A stretch of DNA of 64,000 nucleotides from Saussurea involucrata (lineage: Eukaryota > Streptophyta > Magnoliopsida > Asterales > Asteraceae). The DNA lies in NCBI GenBank assembly GCA_033807775.1, contig CM066315.1, positions 5,212,501-5,276,500 of the forward strand, read 5' to 3'. Each line of letters opens with the position of its first letter. Positions within the stretch are counted from its first letter, which is position 1. The notes below the pieces were generated by a model. It saw only the letters and a program-made list of their open reading frames with translations, was not told where the DNA came from and made no database searches. Shown piece after piece: positions 45,619 through 58,660 of the stretch. The position numbers were made by a program, and so were the translations under genes.

Positions 45619-47515
45619 TGTAACACCTTAAAAACAGGGCTAATTTAAACCTTAAAAATTCCACAAGTTATGACAATAAAACTTCAAACTTATATAACAA
45701 GAGGATCATACATCAAGGTTTTCTATAAACAATAACTTCTAAATCAAATAGCCTATTAATCAAATCATACATCATAATTAGATTAACTAGGTTATCTAAT
45801 CATCTGTCCCAAAAGTATCAAAAGAATAACTAGATCCTCTGTTATCTCCAAGTCTGAGTCTTCCCAAAAGCTCTCAACACACTTTCCCGCTTATTTCCCG
45901 GAGCTTGTACCTGGTAAGAAAATTCAACTTGAAACATTAGGCAAGCCTAGTGAGTTTATTCAACTCTCTTTAAAATTAAGCAATTAGAATGATAATAGAT
46001 ATATTTTCCTTGGGATTGAACCATCTGTAATCTTAATTTGCTAAGAAATCGATACTGGTTTAAAGTTTGTGAAAGAGACGATGAACAGTACACTTTGCAC
46101 AACAGTGGCTTGCGAAAAGTGATAGAATTCGCAACAGTGGCTTGCGAGAAGTATAGCTTTTCGCAACAATGGCTTGCGAAAAGTGAGGAATTCGCAGCTT
46201 TGGCTTGCGAAAAGTGAGGAACTCGCAGCTTTGGCTTGCGAAAAGTGAGGAATTCGCAGCTTTGGCTTGCGAAAAGTGTAGCTTTTCGCTACAGTGGCTT
46301 GCGAAAAGTTTTGGACCTTCAGTAGTAGTTTGAAGCTTTTATGTGGAATACAATCTGATATTTATATGCTATTTGTTATATGATTATAACTCAAAATTTG
46401 ATACGAAAACCATGTTATAAATAATTGTAAAGGACTTATTTATGAGTCCGATCTTATAGTTAACATTTGAGATGTTGATCCCCGTTGCTAATTGGCAAGA
46501 ATGGGGATAATTGTGGTAATTAATATTCTGTATATATACATATAGAATATATGATATATCGTACAATTTTAGTATACGATAGAAAGAGAGATGATACACA
46601 GTTACTGTGTTGCGTTGGCTAGAAATAGGCATCCGGTCATCAGGGGGCTACTTTGTACGGTTTAATGGGAACCAATTTCCAGCCATTGACTGAAGGGATG
46701 TTATTTCTAGTTGTTGGAGTGAATTTTGAATCATCTGTGAGGGCCCTTGTTGTTAAGCGCTATATAAATTAAATCCCATTTGGGGGCCAGTGATTCAAGA
46801 TGGTGAGATAGTGAAATGTGGAATAGGCAGACATAGAGTTTGTAATTCCCATTTCAGGCGGAAGATTTGATATCTTCATTTTAAATTTGGAGATAAACAA
46901 ATATTGAAATTTGTAATCTCTACTTTCGGACTAAGAAATAAGCAGGTATAGAAACTGTAATTTCTTGGGGTTGAAGATTACTTATAATCAAGTGGGATTT
47001 AAAGTAATTGTTGGTTGATAGTGATACGACTAGATGAATTAGTCATAAGGATGGGAGTTGGGTGAATTCCTGTTGTTGAAAAGAGCTTTGGTACAGTAAG
47101 ATGGTTGATAACAGGTTTGACATATCTGTTAATATTTTTAGTCGTTAAATTTTAATTTGATTTGAATATTCTCACTAGGCGAAAGCCTAATGTTTCAAGT
47201 TGAATTTTCTTACCAGGTACAAGCTCCGGGAAATAAGCGGGAAAGTGTGTTTAGACTTTAGAGCTTTTGGGAAGACTCAGACTTGGAGATAACAGAGGAT
47301 CTAGTTATTCTTTTGATACTTTTGGGACAGATGATTAGATAACCTAGTTAATCTAATTATGATGTATGATTTGATTAATAGGTTATTTGATTTAGAAGTT
47401 ATTGTTTATAGAAAACCTTGATGTATGATCCTCTTGTTATATAAGTTTGAAGTTTTATTGTCATAACTTGTGGAATTTTTAAGGTTTAAATTAGCCCTGT
47501 TTTTAAGGTGTTACA
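45619..47515. repeat. Head-to-head LTR ends forming an inverted repeat, unit 2
   Basis: Copy of 37253-39149, including the seven-copy minisatellite at 46100-46311. Its right edge is followed by the primer site TGGTATCAGAACC at 47519. Confidence 0.75.
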
Positions 47516-47599
47516 AAATGGTATCAGAACCACTCCTGTGCCGTTCGGGATGGTGGGGCAAACCTCATCGAGGACGATGAGTCCCTAAGGGGGTGTGTG

Positions 47600-47864
47600 T
47601 GTAACACCTTAGGCATATCCCACATCCTTTAGAGGGCAGGAGAGATGCTGGGTATATTAGTAAACCTTGGCCTTACCAGACACAACGCGTTTTGGGCCAC
47701 AAGCATGCGGGTTCCTTGGGAACTATGTGGTTAAGCGTGCTTGGGTGGGAGTAGTACCAGGATGGGTGACCTCCTGGGAAGTCCTTGCCAGGTCGCCAAG
47801 AACAAAGCCGTGAGCCAGTGGGGCAAAGCGGACAATATTGTGTAGTGGTAAGCGGGGTGTTACA
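47600..47864 (+). mobile_element. Cassandra-type TRIM LTR with 5S rRNA sequence, unit 2
   Basis: Copy of 39234-39498. The 5S-like bases are 47727-47786. The preceding purine/GT run differs slightly (GGGGGTGTGTGTG). Confidence 0.88.
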
Positions 47865-49677
47865 TCTTCGTTCGTCAATTTCTCATCAATGCTGACATCC
47901 TCTAATGGAATGGCCATGTCGGCCTCTGCTAAGCACTTCTTCAGATTTGACACATGAAACGTCGGATGAACTCCTCTCAATTCTTCCGGCAAGTCTAACT
48001 TGTATGCTACTGCTCCCACTCGCTCAATAATGACGAAAGGCCCCACATACCTCGGTCTCAACTTTCCTTTCTTCCCGAAGCATACTACTCCCTTTTAAGG
48101 CGATACTTTCAGCATTACCTTGTCGCCCACTTGAAACTCGATGGGTTTCCTTCTTTTGTTTGCGTACTTTCTTTGCCGATCTTGCGCGATTCTCATTTTC
48201 TCACTGATCAACTCTATCTTATCCGCAGTCAACTGCACAATTTATGGACCTACCAGCTGTCTTTCTCCCACTTCGTTCCAACATAACGGTGTTCGACACT
48301 TCCGTCCATACAAAGCCTCGAATGGTGCCGCTTGGATACTCGCATGGTACCTGTTGTTATATGAGAACTCTATCAAAGGTATATGCACTTCCCACGAACC
48401 TTTGAAATCAATTACACATGCTCGAAGCACATCCTCCAACGTTTGAATAGTCCTTTCGCTCTGGCCATCCGTTTGGGGATGATATGATGTGCTCAACTTC
48501 ACTTGCGAACCCAACTCTCGCTGGAGACTTCTCCAAAACGACGACATAAAACGACTATCACGATTGGACACAATAGACCGCGGCACCCCGTGCCTTGACA
48601 CGATCTCATTAATGTACAACCGAGCTAACTTCTCCAATGGATCCGACTCCCTGATTGGTAGAAAATGCGCTGACTTGGTGAGACTATCCACAATCACCCA
48701 TATCGCATCGTTACCCTTCGGGGTCCTTGGTAACTTCGTAACGAAATCCATAGTGATGTTATCCCACTTCCATACTGGTATCTCCGTAGACTGGAGTTCT
48801 CCATACGGTCGTTGATGTTCTGCTTTAACTTTCAAACACGTCACACATCGCTCCACAAAGTGAGCGATGTCATTTTTCATTCCTGGCCACCAATAAAACT
48901 GTCTTAGGTCTCGATACATCTTATTCGTCCCCGGGTGCATAGAATATTGCGACTTATGCGCTTCTTCCAGAATGCTTACTCTCAAGTTCCCCAACTTGGG
49001 AACCCACACCCGGTTCTTCATACACCTTAACCCACCGCTGTTGACACTAAGCAATAATGTAATCCCAACAATCCTTTCACTCTTTAGATTCTCTTCTAAC
49101 AACTCCTCTTCTTGAGACTTCTTGACTTCATCCAGAAGACTCGAAGTCGCCTCGACCCTGAAGGCCACCACTTTGGTCGATTATCCTCGCTATTTCCGAC
49201 TCAGCGCGTCCGCTACTGCATTTGCTTTACCCGGGTGGTAAAGGATCTTGCAGTCGTAGTCGTTCAATAATTCCATCCATCTCCTCCGTCTCATATTCAA
49301 TTCCTTCTGATCGAAAAGGTGCTTGAGACTTTTATGATCGGTGTAGATCTGACACTTCACTCCGTACAAGTAGTGTCGTCATATCTTTAAAGCGAATACC
49401 ACCGCCGCTAGTTCCATGTCGTGAGTAAGGTAGTTCTTCTCGTGATCTTTCAACTGTCAGGATGCGTAGGCAATCACCTTCCCATTTTGCATTAGAACAC
49501 ACCCTAGCCCAAGCTTAGAAGCATCGCTATAAATCACAAATCCTTCAGATCCATCTAGTAATGACAAAATTGGAGCGCTACTCAGACTCTCCTTTAACCT
49601 ATCAAATGCAGCCTCTTGAGCTTCGGTCCAAACGAACTTGACGTTCTTCCTCGTCAAACGGTTGATAATCACTTCTC
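47865..49677 (-). pseudogene. Ty3/gypsy pol fragment, unit 2
   Basis: Copy of 39499-41311 with the same stops and the same Asp to Asn change in the integrase (SNRDSRF). No difference from unit 1 was seen in the translated parts. Confidence 0.9.
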
Positions 49678-50654
49678 ATGTTTCTCATGTTAACTCAACT
49701 TTTCACCGGAACCCAACTCTTGTATATAAAATCATAAATTTTCATAGTTGATAACTTTATTTGTTGCACTTGTATAAACATAAGATCAAACGATAACATC
49801 CACTGTATAACTACAAATTAAACCACAAACATTCTACAAACCAGTTAAACATAATACATCCAAGTTATTATACCATCATAAGTTTTTGCACTAACAATTA
49901 GTCCGTTACTGTAATCCATTTTACAAGTTTATCATCCTAGTAGATAGATTAACCTAGCAACATAACAAAATCAATGTAGTGATTCGTGAATGAAGTATTT
50001 TAGAGAGGGAGTGTCTAACGTAAGGCGAGTTGTGACTTGTAATAGAAGCGTCGCTTGTTGTTCCTAGTTTGCTACCTGCCACAGAGTATGTAAGGACGAG
50101 GCGTAAAGGATAGTGTTATTGACTCTCAGTTTTGCAGGTGAGGACAAAGGGTGGGATATGAATTGTTGAAAATGGGAAAGATTTTAGAAATTTTCAGTAA
50201 AAATCGTACAACATGCATTATAACAAAATTGAGTTTATTGGATAACAAAAAATATATATGTATCATAATAGAATATTTTATAAGACTTGAAGTTATAGGG
50301 AAAAAAATATATGTCTTATGAAAATGCGTTGAAAGAAGTTTATAAACGTTTTTCGATATCTTTTGAGAACTTTTAAAATAAAGAGTTATTTTTTATATGG
50401 CATTATTTAGAAAAGATGTCTTATAAAAACAAATGCCCAAAAAGATGGGCTAACTTTTCTCAAAATTGTTCCGTAAAAAAAGCTAATAAAACTGATTATT
50501 TTTCAGTATTGTTTTAAAAAAATTGTTAAAAGGCCCAAAAACGTACGATAATTTTATTGCAACTCTTTTACATAAACTATCTAATTAAATGATTGTGTAA
50601 GTAAAAGTCATAGAAAACAATCTATTATGATATTTTGACATTTTTTACTTCATA
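49678..50654. other. Non-coding stretch, unit 2
   Basis: Copy of 41312-42288. No gene. Confidence 0.45.
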
Positions 50655-52343
50655 TGTAATACCCCGGGTAAGTTCGTTAGTGAAATTCTAGTTTCGTTAA
50701 ATTTATTTAACTCTATAATTGATGTTTAGGGTAAGTATGGGTTAATTTATAAGTTTAAGGGGTGTTTGGGTCATTAAGGAATAGTTTAAGGTTTAGAATG
50801 GTAAAATGGATTGATATTACCCTTTTGGATTCCTGATATTTCACAACTCAGAAAATATCCAGATTGTGTAGTGTGTGTGTGTGTTTTGAGACCAAAAAAG
50901 AGGAAGAAGAAAAAGATAAAGCTAAGGATTCAAACTGGTGCCTTTGGAAGTGAAATTGAGGTATGTTGCTTTGTAATTTATGTTTGTAATTGCTATTAGA
51001 TGGTTCCTATCGGATTAGAATAGTCGATTTCATGTCTAGTATAATTTTCTGTCGAATCTGGGTAGAATTTGGATAAAAAGTCAGAGGTTTCCGGACAGGA
51101 TGAAGGTGTCCGGGTAATTTTGTTGGTGTTGTCCGGATGATGTTCTAAAGGTGTCCGGACGAGTCTTTTATCCGGGTAAGTCTCTCTTTTCAATAGTTTC
51201 CGGATGAAATAAGATACCGGGTGGTATCCGGGTTACCTTGGTTTTCGGATGTCGTCCGGATTGTTTATGCTGTCCGGGAAGTTGTGTTAACCGGATTGTT
51301 TAGGTTATCCAGAAAGTCCTGTTGTCCGGATAGTCTGGTGGTATCCGGGAACTTTGGGCTGTTTGGTCATTTTTGAGAATTCAGATACTTTTGAGTATCC
51401 AGTAGCCTGTGTTTTGTTGACTCTTGGATAGGGAAAGAATGAGGATTGAATATACTGTGGAGTCGACTTAAGTTCGGGTTTGGGGGTAACATGTGAGGAT
51501 AGAGTTATCTAGAGCCTTTAGCTTTAGTAAGTCTTATGTGTTCTATATGGTAAAGAATACTTGTATCTAATTGTTTCAGATTCTGTGGATTTGGGGTGAA
51601 AGCTGAACTGTTTTTGAGAAAGGATTGGAAGCATTTTGATAAGCAAACATGTGAGTTTTACTTTAAAACGTTTTTAAACTGGAATACATATATGTGTGGA
51701 TTGGGAATGTGATAGATGGTGTGATTATGTATTTATGTTTGAAATATAATATATTGAGATATTGTATTTACATGAGCATTACACTATACGAGAATACGTT
51801 GGCCGGGCTTAGGACCGGTGGTGTTGGCTGTAATATTCGTACGAAGGTGTTGGCTGTAATTGTCGTACATCGGAGTTAATTTATTAGTTGGCTTGCAACC
51901 AATTAATATGGCCAAGAGAATGAGACAGGAAAGTATATGATGCATGAGTCATAATTGGTATTTGTATTTGTGTTATGTATATGATGGTTGTGCAAATGGT
52001 TTTAAAACTAACAGGGATTTTCTCACTTAGACCTCTAGGTCTAACCCTCATTTTGTTTTAAAAATATGTATTCCAGGTCGTGGATCGGGTAAGAGCAAAT
52101 GAGAAGAGTACTATGTGTTTAGCTTTTGGAAGAAGGATGTTATGAAGACTAAGACGTGTTTTGCTGTTCTAATTTTATAACTAGATATCATGTATGTAAT
52201 TAGCAAAAAGTTTGTAACGAAATACCTTATTCTGGATGTAAAGACTAAGGGACCTTACTTGTTATATTATGAATCTTTTGGTTATGTAACGATGTTATGA
52301 AATATATGTTATTTGTTGTATGTTTGGGAACCGGGTTGTTACA
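50655..52343 (+). mobile_element. Solo LTR, 1689 bp, TSD TCATA, unit 2
   Basis: Copy of 42289-43977 with TCATA at 50650-50654 and 52344-52348. One substitution was noted near 52163. Confidence 0.92.
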
Positions 52344-52348
52344 TCATA

Positions 52349-53253
52349 TAAAGTTATAAACCTTATTTTTGTATGAGTTTATATATAGATATATGTCATA
52401 TAGATCCCGTTAACGATTCTAACAAACCAAATCCGGTTGTCAATTCTATCATCGATTTCTCTCGATTCTTTCTCGATCATATATCACAATTCTAGGTTAT
52501 CAAAATTATCAAAACTCTTAATTGTTTCTCAATCAAATTTTGTATCCTTTCAATATGAATTCGAATCCAAAAAGCAATCTTGAGTTAGATGTTGATTTTG
52601 ATCTTAAAACTATAATGGTATATGTGAACCTAAGATTAATCAGTGAATCAATTAAATAATTAATATGTGAATCAGTTAAATAGTTCATATGTGAATTACA
52701 CTCGTTCACATATGAATATATAGTTCATATGCGAACCATACGGGTTCACATATGAACATACAGTTCATATGTAAATCAGTTAAATAGTTCATATGTGAAT
52801 CACAGGTTCATATATGGACATATGGTTTATATGTGAACCACATGGGTTCACATATGCACATATAACTTATATGTAAATCACACGAGCTCATATATGCGCA
52901 TATACAACCTTTCGTAACTACTCCTTTATCTTCCGGATAATTGTTACCATGTAACCGAATTATCGAGTGTTTCACAACTAACCCATTAAATATTGAGCAA
53001 TAAATTTTCAGGGGAAGACTAGGATCACTACTCTACTTCTTATAACTTTAGCATTTTTCAAATTAACCTATGACAATATAAATATATGTATGTATATATA
53101 TGTATGTGTGTATGTATATATATATATATGTATGTATGTATGTGTGTACGTATGTATGTATGAGAAAGAAAAAAATGTAGGTGGGAGTGGAATGAAATAA
53201 ATGTAGATTTTGAAAAGTCAAAAACGACAAATGACTTTCTACCCCTATATTTA
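52349..53253. other. Non-coding stretch with palindromic minisatellite, unit 2
   Basis: Copy of 43983-44889. The (TATG/TA)n microsatellite is two bases shorter here. Confidence 0.6.
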
Positions 53254-53841
53254 GGGAAATTAATTAAAATACCCAAGGTTTGACTTTGACTTGCAAAAAT
53301 ACCCAAAATCTCGTTGGTTTTGCAAAAATACTCATTTTTTCTACGATGAGGTCCGCGATCGCGGACCAGGGAAAATTTTGGAAATTAGTCCCGCAATTTG
53401 GAGAGGAGTCCCGCGAATGTACACTCAAATTGGTTATTTTGATTTAAATTTTACACTTTATACCTCTATAATTATTTACTTACTTTACTTTATACCTTTT
53501 ACTTTTCTAATTTTAATTTTACACTTTCATCATATTAACACATATAATCGTTTATTAACTAAAATACGTTAAAAACACGTTTTATATTTAACAAGTTACA
53601 TCATTGTACTCGTCCTTCGAAATGAGCTCAATATTGAATATTTTTTGATTTAATTATTTTATTATATATCATATATACTACATAAAAATATTTTTAATTT
53701 TTACAATTCATACCCTTATAGTTAATTATTTAATTTATGGTACATCCCTTACTTTTTCAATTTTATTTTACACTCTTATCGCATTAACATAATAATCATA
53801 TATTAACTAATTGATTAAATCGTCAAATTATTTGGATTATA

Positions 53842-53872
<31 letters not shown>

Positions 53873-54527
53873 TATCGAACTCCTTAACATATTTTAACGT
53901 AATTATGTATGTTAATGTGATATGTTAAAACGTATTTTTTAAAACGAACAACTTGACGATTTAATCAATTAGTTAATATAAGATTATTATGTTAATGTGA
54001 TAAGAGTGTAAAACAAAATTGAAAAAATAAGAGATGTACCATAAATTAAATAATTAACTATAAGGATATGAATTGTAAATATTAAAAATATTTTTATGTA
54101 GTATATATGATATATAATAAAATAATTAAATCAAAAAATATTCAATATTGGGCTCATTTCGAAGGTATCGAAGAGACGAGTACAATGATGTAACTTGTTA
54201 AAATTAAAGCGTAATTTTTTTAACGTATTTTAGTTAATAAACGGTTATATGTGTTAATATGATGAAGGTGTAAAATTAAAATTAGGAAAGTAAAATGTAT
54301 AAAGTAAAGTAAGTAAATAATTATAGGGGTATAAAGCGTAAAATTTAAATCAAAATAACCAATTTGAGTGTACATCCGCGGGACTCCTCTCCAAATCGCG
54401 AGACTAATTTCCAAAATTTTCCCTGAAGACCCCATCGCAGAAAAAATGGGTATTTTTGGAAAACCAACGAGATTTTAGGTATTTTTGCAAGTTAAAGTCA
54501 AACTTTGGATATTTTAATTAATTTCCC
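53254..54527. mobile_element. Mutator-like foldback element, 1274 bp, TSD CTATATTTA
   Basis: Very long inverted arms (about 53254-53825 and 53955-54527) start GGGAAATTAATTAAAATA at each end. The loop is AT-rich with an (AT)n tract (53840-53863). A perfect 9-bp duplication CTATATTTA flanks it (53245-53253 and 54528-54536), as expected for Mutator-like elements. The arms contain short mirrored ORFs with no domain. The left arm has the palindrome GGTCCGCGATCGCGGACC (53351-53368), which is not kept in the right arm. Non-autonomous. Confidence 0.92.
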
Positions 54528-54536
54528 CTATATTTA

Positions 54537-55678
54537 TGGAGCAAAAGATACAACCTCCAAAATCAAACGTAATTTTTTTAAGTGATAAACTTATATACGC
54601 TTTAATTATTTATATCAAATTTTAAATTATTTTAACTTAAAAGCTAAAAAAAAGAGACCACAGATGAAAATCTTACCCTCTTTAATGGGGCAGGGATTCC
54701 CCGGGTAAGCGGATATTGGGGCGAGGAGGAAGATTTATTTCTATATCCAAAGTAGGGTTGTGGCGGGGTGGGGCAGGGTCGGGATGACATTACTCACCCG
54801 GTTCATTTTTTATTTTATTTAATATATGTATGTAGTGTTGTTGATTCAAACTCTCTTAGTGATTTGATGATAACCCTTAGAATTACTTAGTGAAAATTAC
54901 TAATGACATCTGTATGTATTAATGTTTTGCCATCAGTGATAAATAAATTGAGTCTGTTCACTATCACTAATAGTATTCATTGTTCTTCATGTATTCCTCA
55001 GTTATAAATGTACATCAATGATAACCTGAGCCTGTTCACTTATCACTGATGATCGCTAATAATTTCAATTGTAAGCAATGTTGTTTGTAATACCTAAGAC
55101 AAGTTTCGCGACAAAGATTTCATCGCTGACATCGAAGACGAAGCTGATGAACAAGTGACGAGTCTACTAATGATCTGATGCGGACATCAGTGAAACCAAG
55201 ACAAGTCCACACACGCAGCGTTTCAAGAAGAAGACTTCAGCGAATAATTGACTTACATCAGGTCTTCTCTGATGTAAGATCAACTCAATGACCGCTGATC
55301 ATGAAGCTTCTACTTCAAGAAATGTTTGTCTTATCTACTTGCACAACTCCGTACGATTTGTCAGAAGGGACATACGTTTGTCCAGGATCCTACAACCATT
55401 CTGTCACTATATGTTCACCATGCGGCCCAAAGCATGTTGCTAAAAGTCAGAAGCATGCGCCCAGTCAGATGATGGCACGTGTAAAGTCCTCATGCCATGC
55501 ATTAAAAGCATCGGGTATAAATAGGAGGAATACCCTTCAGCTTGAAGGTGGTCTCTCTCTGAACCTCTTAGTGCCTAATGGTGAATTTCACTCTCATTTA
55601 CTTAAACAAACGCTAGTTTGAGTCTAGGTATCCAAATTCAACACCTAATTCTCTCAAACTTATGCTCTGATACCAACT
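54537..55678. repeat. Non-coding, possible LTR/leader with TATA box
   Basis: About 54835-55641 runs from TGTTGTTGATTC to AATTCAACA and contains TATAAATA at 55516-55523, upstream of a pyrimidine-rich leader. This resembles a promoter-bearing LTR, but no TSD was found. A 106-aa ORF at 55301-55621 has no known domain. GCTCTGATACCA (55664-55675) is the complement of the primer site TGGTATCAGAGC for the LTR starting at 55679. Confidence 0.4.
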
Positions 55679-56487
55679 TGTAACACCCTCAAATTTGGAA
55701 CGAGCAACTAACTTTAAAATTCAATAAATTAGCTAAAATAGATAAATTCATTTCTACAATTTATTCCTCATACAATATAATTCCCCAAATAAAATAACTT
55801 AAACGGGTGTCACTTAACACAACACAAGTTGCTACTCCAAACAAGTGCGAAAGTCTTCACTACTCAAATCACCTCACGTGCACACTACTAGCACTCGCCA
55901 CTTCACAACGTAGCTAGAGCTACCCCAACCCGAGCCTGTTGCACATGCCGACAAATAAAAAGGGTTAGGCTTACGCCTAGTGAGTTCAAGCATTTTATCA
56001 TGACTATATAAAATCATAAATCGAAAGGTAGTAGTTTAGTCATGATTTCGAAATAGTTTACTTTAATTGCAAATCATCCATTTTCCAACTCACACATTTC
56101 CATGGAAAGGTTCCCGAAAGGTATAATACGTTTTCCAAAATGAATTACGTTTCCACTCACTCAAATACGTGAATAAGTCCAGTTTAGGCAAAACCTTCAA
56201 ATACGGTTGACAATACGTACTCGACCCGTAAAACATGGAAACCATCCATTAGATATAACACTTTATTAAAACATAATACGAAGCAAATGTAGCATAAACC
56301 CGTCCATCAACCATGGAAAACAATCCATATGCATTAAATATAACCTCCAAAATGCGAATAAATAAAATACCCGAAATCAACACCCTTCGGTGACGGGGGA
56401 GACCCGATCTCATCGAATGTGGCAACACATAAATTAAACCACGATTAAATAAATGCAAGTAAGCTTCTTGGATGTGGAAAACAATGA

Positions 56488-56717
56488 CATCAACCATACT
56501 AGGTCTTTAGTCACTCCTCGGCATCAATCATACTAGATCTTTAGCCCATCTTAGACGTCAACCATACTAGGTCTTTAGTCCCTCCTAGACATCAACCATA
56601 CTAGGTCTTTAGTCCATTTTTGGCATCAACCATACTAGGTCTTTAGCCCTTCTTAGACATCAACCATACTAGGTCTTTAGTCCAAGCCATCAAGTTCAAT
56701 CCTACTGGATCTTTACC
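56488..56717. repeat. 40-bp tandem repeat inside the long LTR, about 5.7 copies
   Basis: Repeated word CATCAACCATACTAGGTCTT followed by TAGTCC and a variable 10-14-base spacer. Copies differ by single substitutions. Confidence 0.85.
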
Positions 56718-58284
56718 TTGGGAAAACCCACCATCCGAAACAAGCTTACTCGACTTAAATATAAATACATGACCCCAAAAGAATAACTAATGCATTCAAA
56801 TTAATCATGTAAATCTCAAATATAATGCAACTCATGCAATGCAACCCCAAGCCCACGTCGAGCTTATTAAAACCGGGCGAATGCCATCAAGACTCAATCG
56901 AGTCCAAAACCGAGCCCTCTGCTCAAAGATCTAATGATCATTTATCAACATCAAATCATGCAAATGAAATGCAATTAAGCATATAACACATCCTAGACTC
57001 CACCCCGGGCATGTAAATATCAACAACGTGCAATAATATGCAACACGGTGCAATAAAAGCAACCCGTAAATAAGACTCCACATCGAGCCATTTAAACCGG
57101 ACAAATGTCCCAAGACTATCTCAAAGTCAAAACCGAGCAAAGTGCTCCAAGCTTGCTAGACCCATAATGTCGGTCATCATCGCATAAAACACGTTTAAAC
57201 ATTGTTTAAGCAAACACGTATCCCAAAATCATCATTAACCCCAAAACTCAACACGGGTTAAACAAAAGGGGTTTTCCCAAAGGACTCACACCCTTAGTAT
57301 TCTTAAAATGACTCATAACACTAAAAGTGCATTTCCCAAATGGTTTATTAATATCATTTACACCAACATGACTAAACCATCAAATAAACCTCATTTTGAG
57401 CAATTAATCTTTAAAGATAATTTATGGTTTCTAACCATCCAAATATCTAAAAGCCCTAAATATGGGTGTTTTACACATTCATGAAGATAAACACTTCAAA
57501 AGAGTTAAACTATTCAAATAACTCAACCATAGATATTTTCAGGTAAAACACATAAATATTTGGAAAATACTAATTTTTGGCATGTACAAAGTTTTCGCAA
57601 AGTAACTTGAACTCACCTTGCTAGATTTAAGCTAAATCTAGAGTTTCTCCAAACGTAAGCTCCTTTGATGAAGTTTGCATCCTCAAGCCAAAACTTTCAA
57701 AACCTAGATTTATGAATTCCCAACCATCAATATCACAATCCAACCACATGAAATCATTCTCCAACCATAAAACATCAATCATCAAAATCTCCATTTATAC
57801 CCAAAACCTCAATTTGACCTAACTTCTCCAAAATCATCCAAACCGAAATTGGATAAGCAAAATACTAGAAGATCATCAACGGAATATTTCTAACTCATAT
57901 GAAAGTATAGAAGCTAGAAGGATGAACTCACCACTTAGGTTTTGATGCAAACCTAGAAAACCCCCAAACATCTCTAGTGTTGTGGATGAAACTTGCTCTT
58001 GCATCAATGAATGAAATCACTAGCATAAAGTGGATAAAAAACACATTAATCTCCAAGAAAAGCCCCAAAATCGGTTAGGGTTTGTGAGAAAGGAAGGAAA
58101 AACGATTTGGGAGAGAAAGGGAAGAGATTTGAGAGACTTACCACCACCAAACACCCTTGAATCTTCCTATGAACTTCAAAACTCTTTCTAGATCTTTGAA
58201 GAGCTCTCAAAATCGGAACCATGGCACTTTGAATCGCCAAAAACGGAGGTAGAAATGAGTGAGATATGAGGAAATGAAGTTTAG

Positions 58285-58450
58285 GGCTAAAAATCTCATA
58301 TTTAAGCTCCAGGTACCCGACGGCTAAAGTGACGTGCGAGAGTGACACAAATGTCACTTTCTCTGGGCATTCTCGTCGTGGTCAAATAGCTCTCGGTACA
58401 AAACCGGCGAGAGTGACACAAGTGTCACTTTCGCTGGTCACTTTAGCCGA
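58285..58450. repeat. Two-copy repeat with GAGAGTGACAC hairpins
   Basis: GCGAGAGTGACACAAATGTC and GCGAGAGTGACACAAGTGTC occur about 72 bp apart. Each holds a GTGACAC...GTGTCAC-type dyad. They are in the 5' (U3-side) part of the minus-strand LTR. Confidence 0.6.
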
Positions 58451-58660
58451 GATTGTACCGAAAGTTGTTTTGGCCATAACTTCTTCGTTTTAGCTCCGTT
58501 TTCGCTCCGGAAAGGCCCGTTGGACTCGTATTTGAATTATTCATCCAATAAAACTAAAAAATGTAGGATTTAATTCAAACTCCTATTTTTCATATTTTTC
58601 TTAAAGATCGGTTCCACACTGATTCGAAATTATGCTTATCCGAAAATCACGGGTGTTACA

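Larger units (their letters stand above)
45431..53794. repeat. Unit 2 of the 8.37-kb direct tandem duplication
   Basis: Copy of 37065-45430 at an offset of 8366, falling to 8364 after a 2-bp microsatellite difference near 53115. It continues without a break into the rest of the foldback element. Gene lesions are shared with unit 1, so the duplication is younger than the decay of the contents. Confidence 0.95.
55679..58660 (-). mobile_element. Long Ty3/gypsy-type LTR, 2982 bp, minus strand
   Basis: On the minus strand it runs from TGTAACACCCGTGATTTT (58660) to GAGGGTGTTACA (55679). Its upstream side has TTTCGAGGACGAAATCATTC and a purine tract AAGGTTGGGAGGAT, the usual 3' junction of gypsy elements. 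Its downstream side has the primer site TGGTATCAGAGC (55675-55664). It is therefore flanked as both a 3' and a 5' LTR. No ORF of significance lies inside. Confidence 0.8.

Noticed and set aside
48141..48815. Plus-strand ORFs of about 100 aa across the gypsy fragment (also at 39775-40449).
   Set aside because: Antisense to the integrase coding frame; no independent support.
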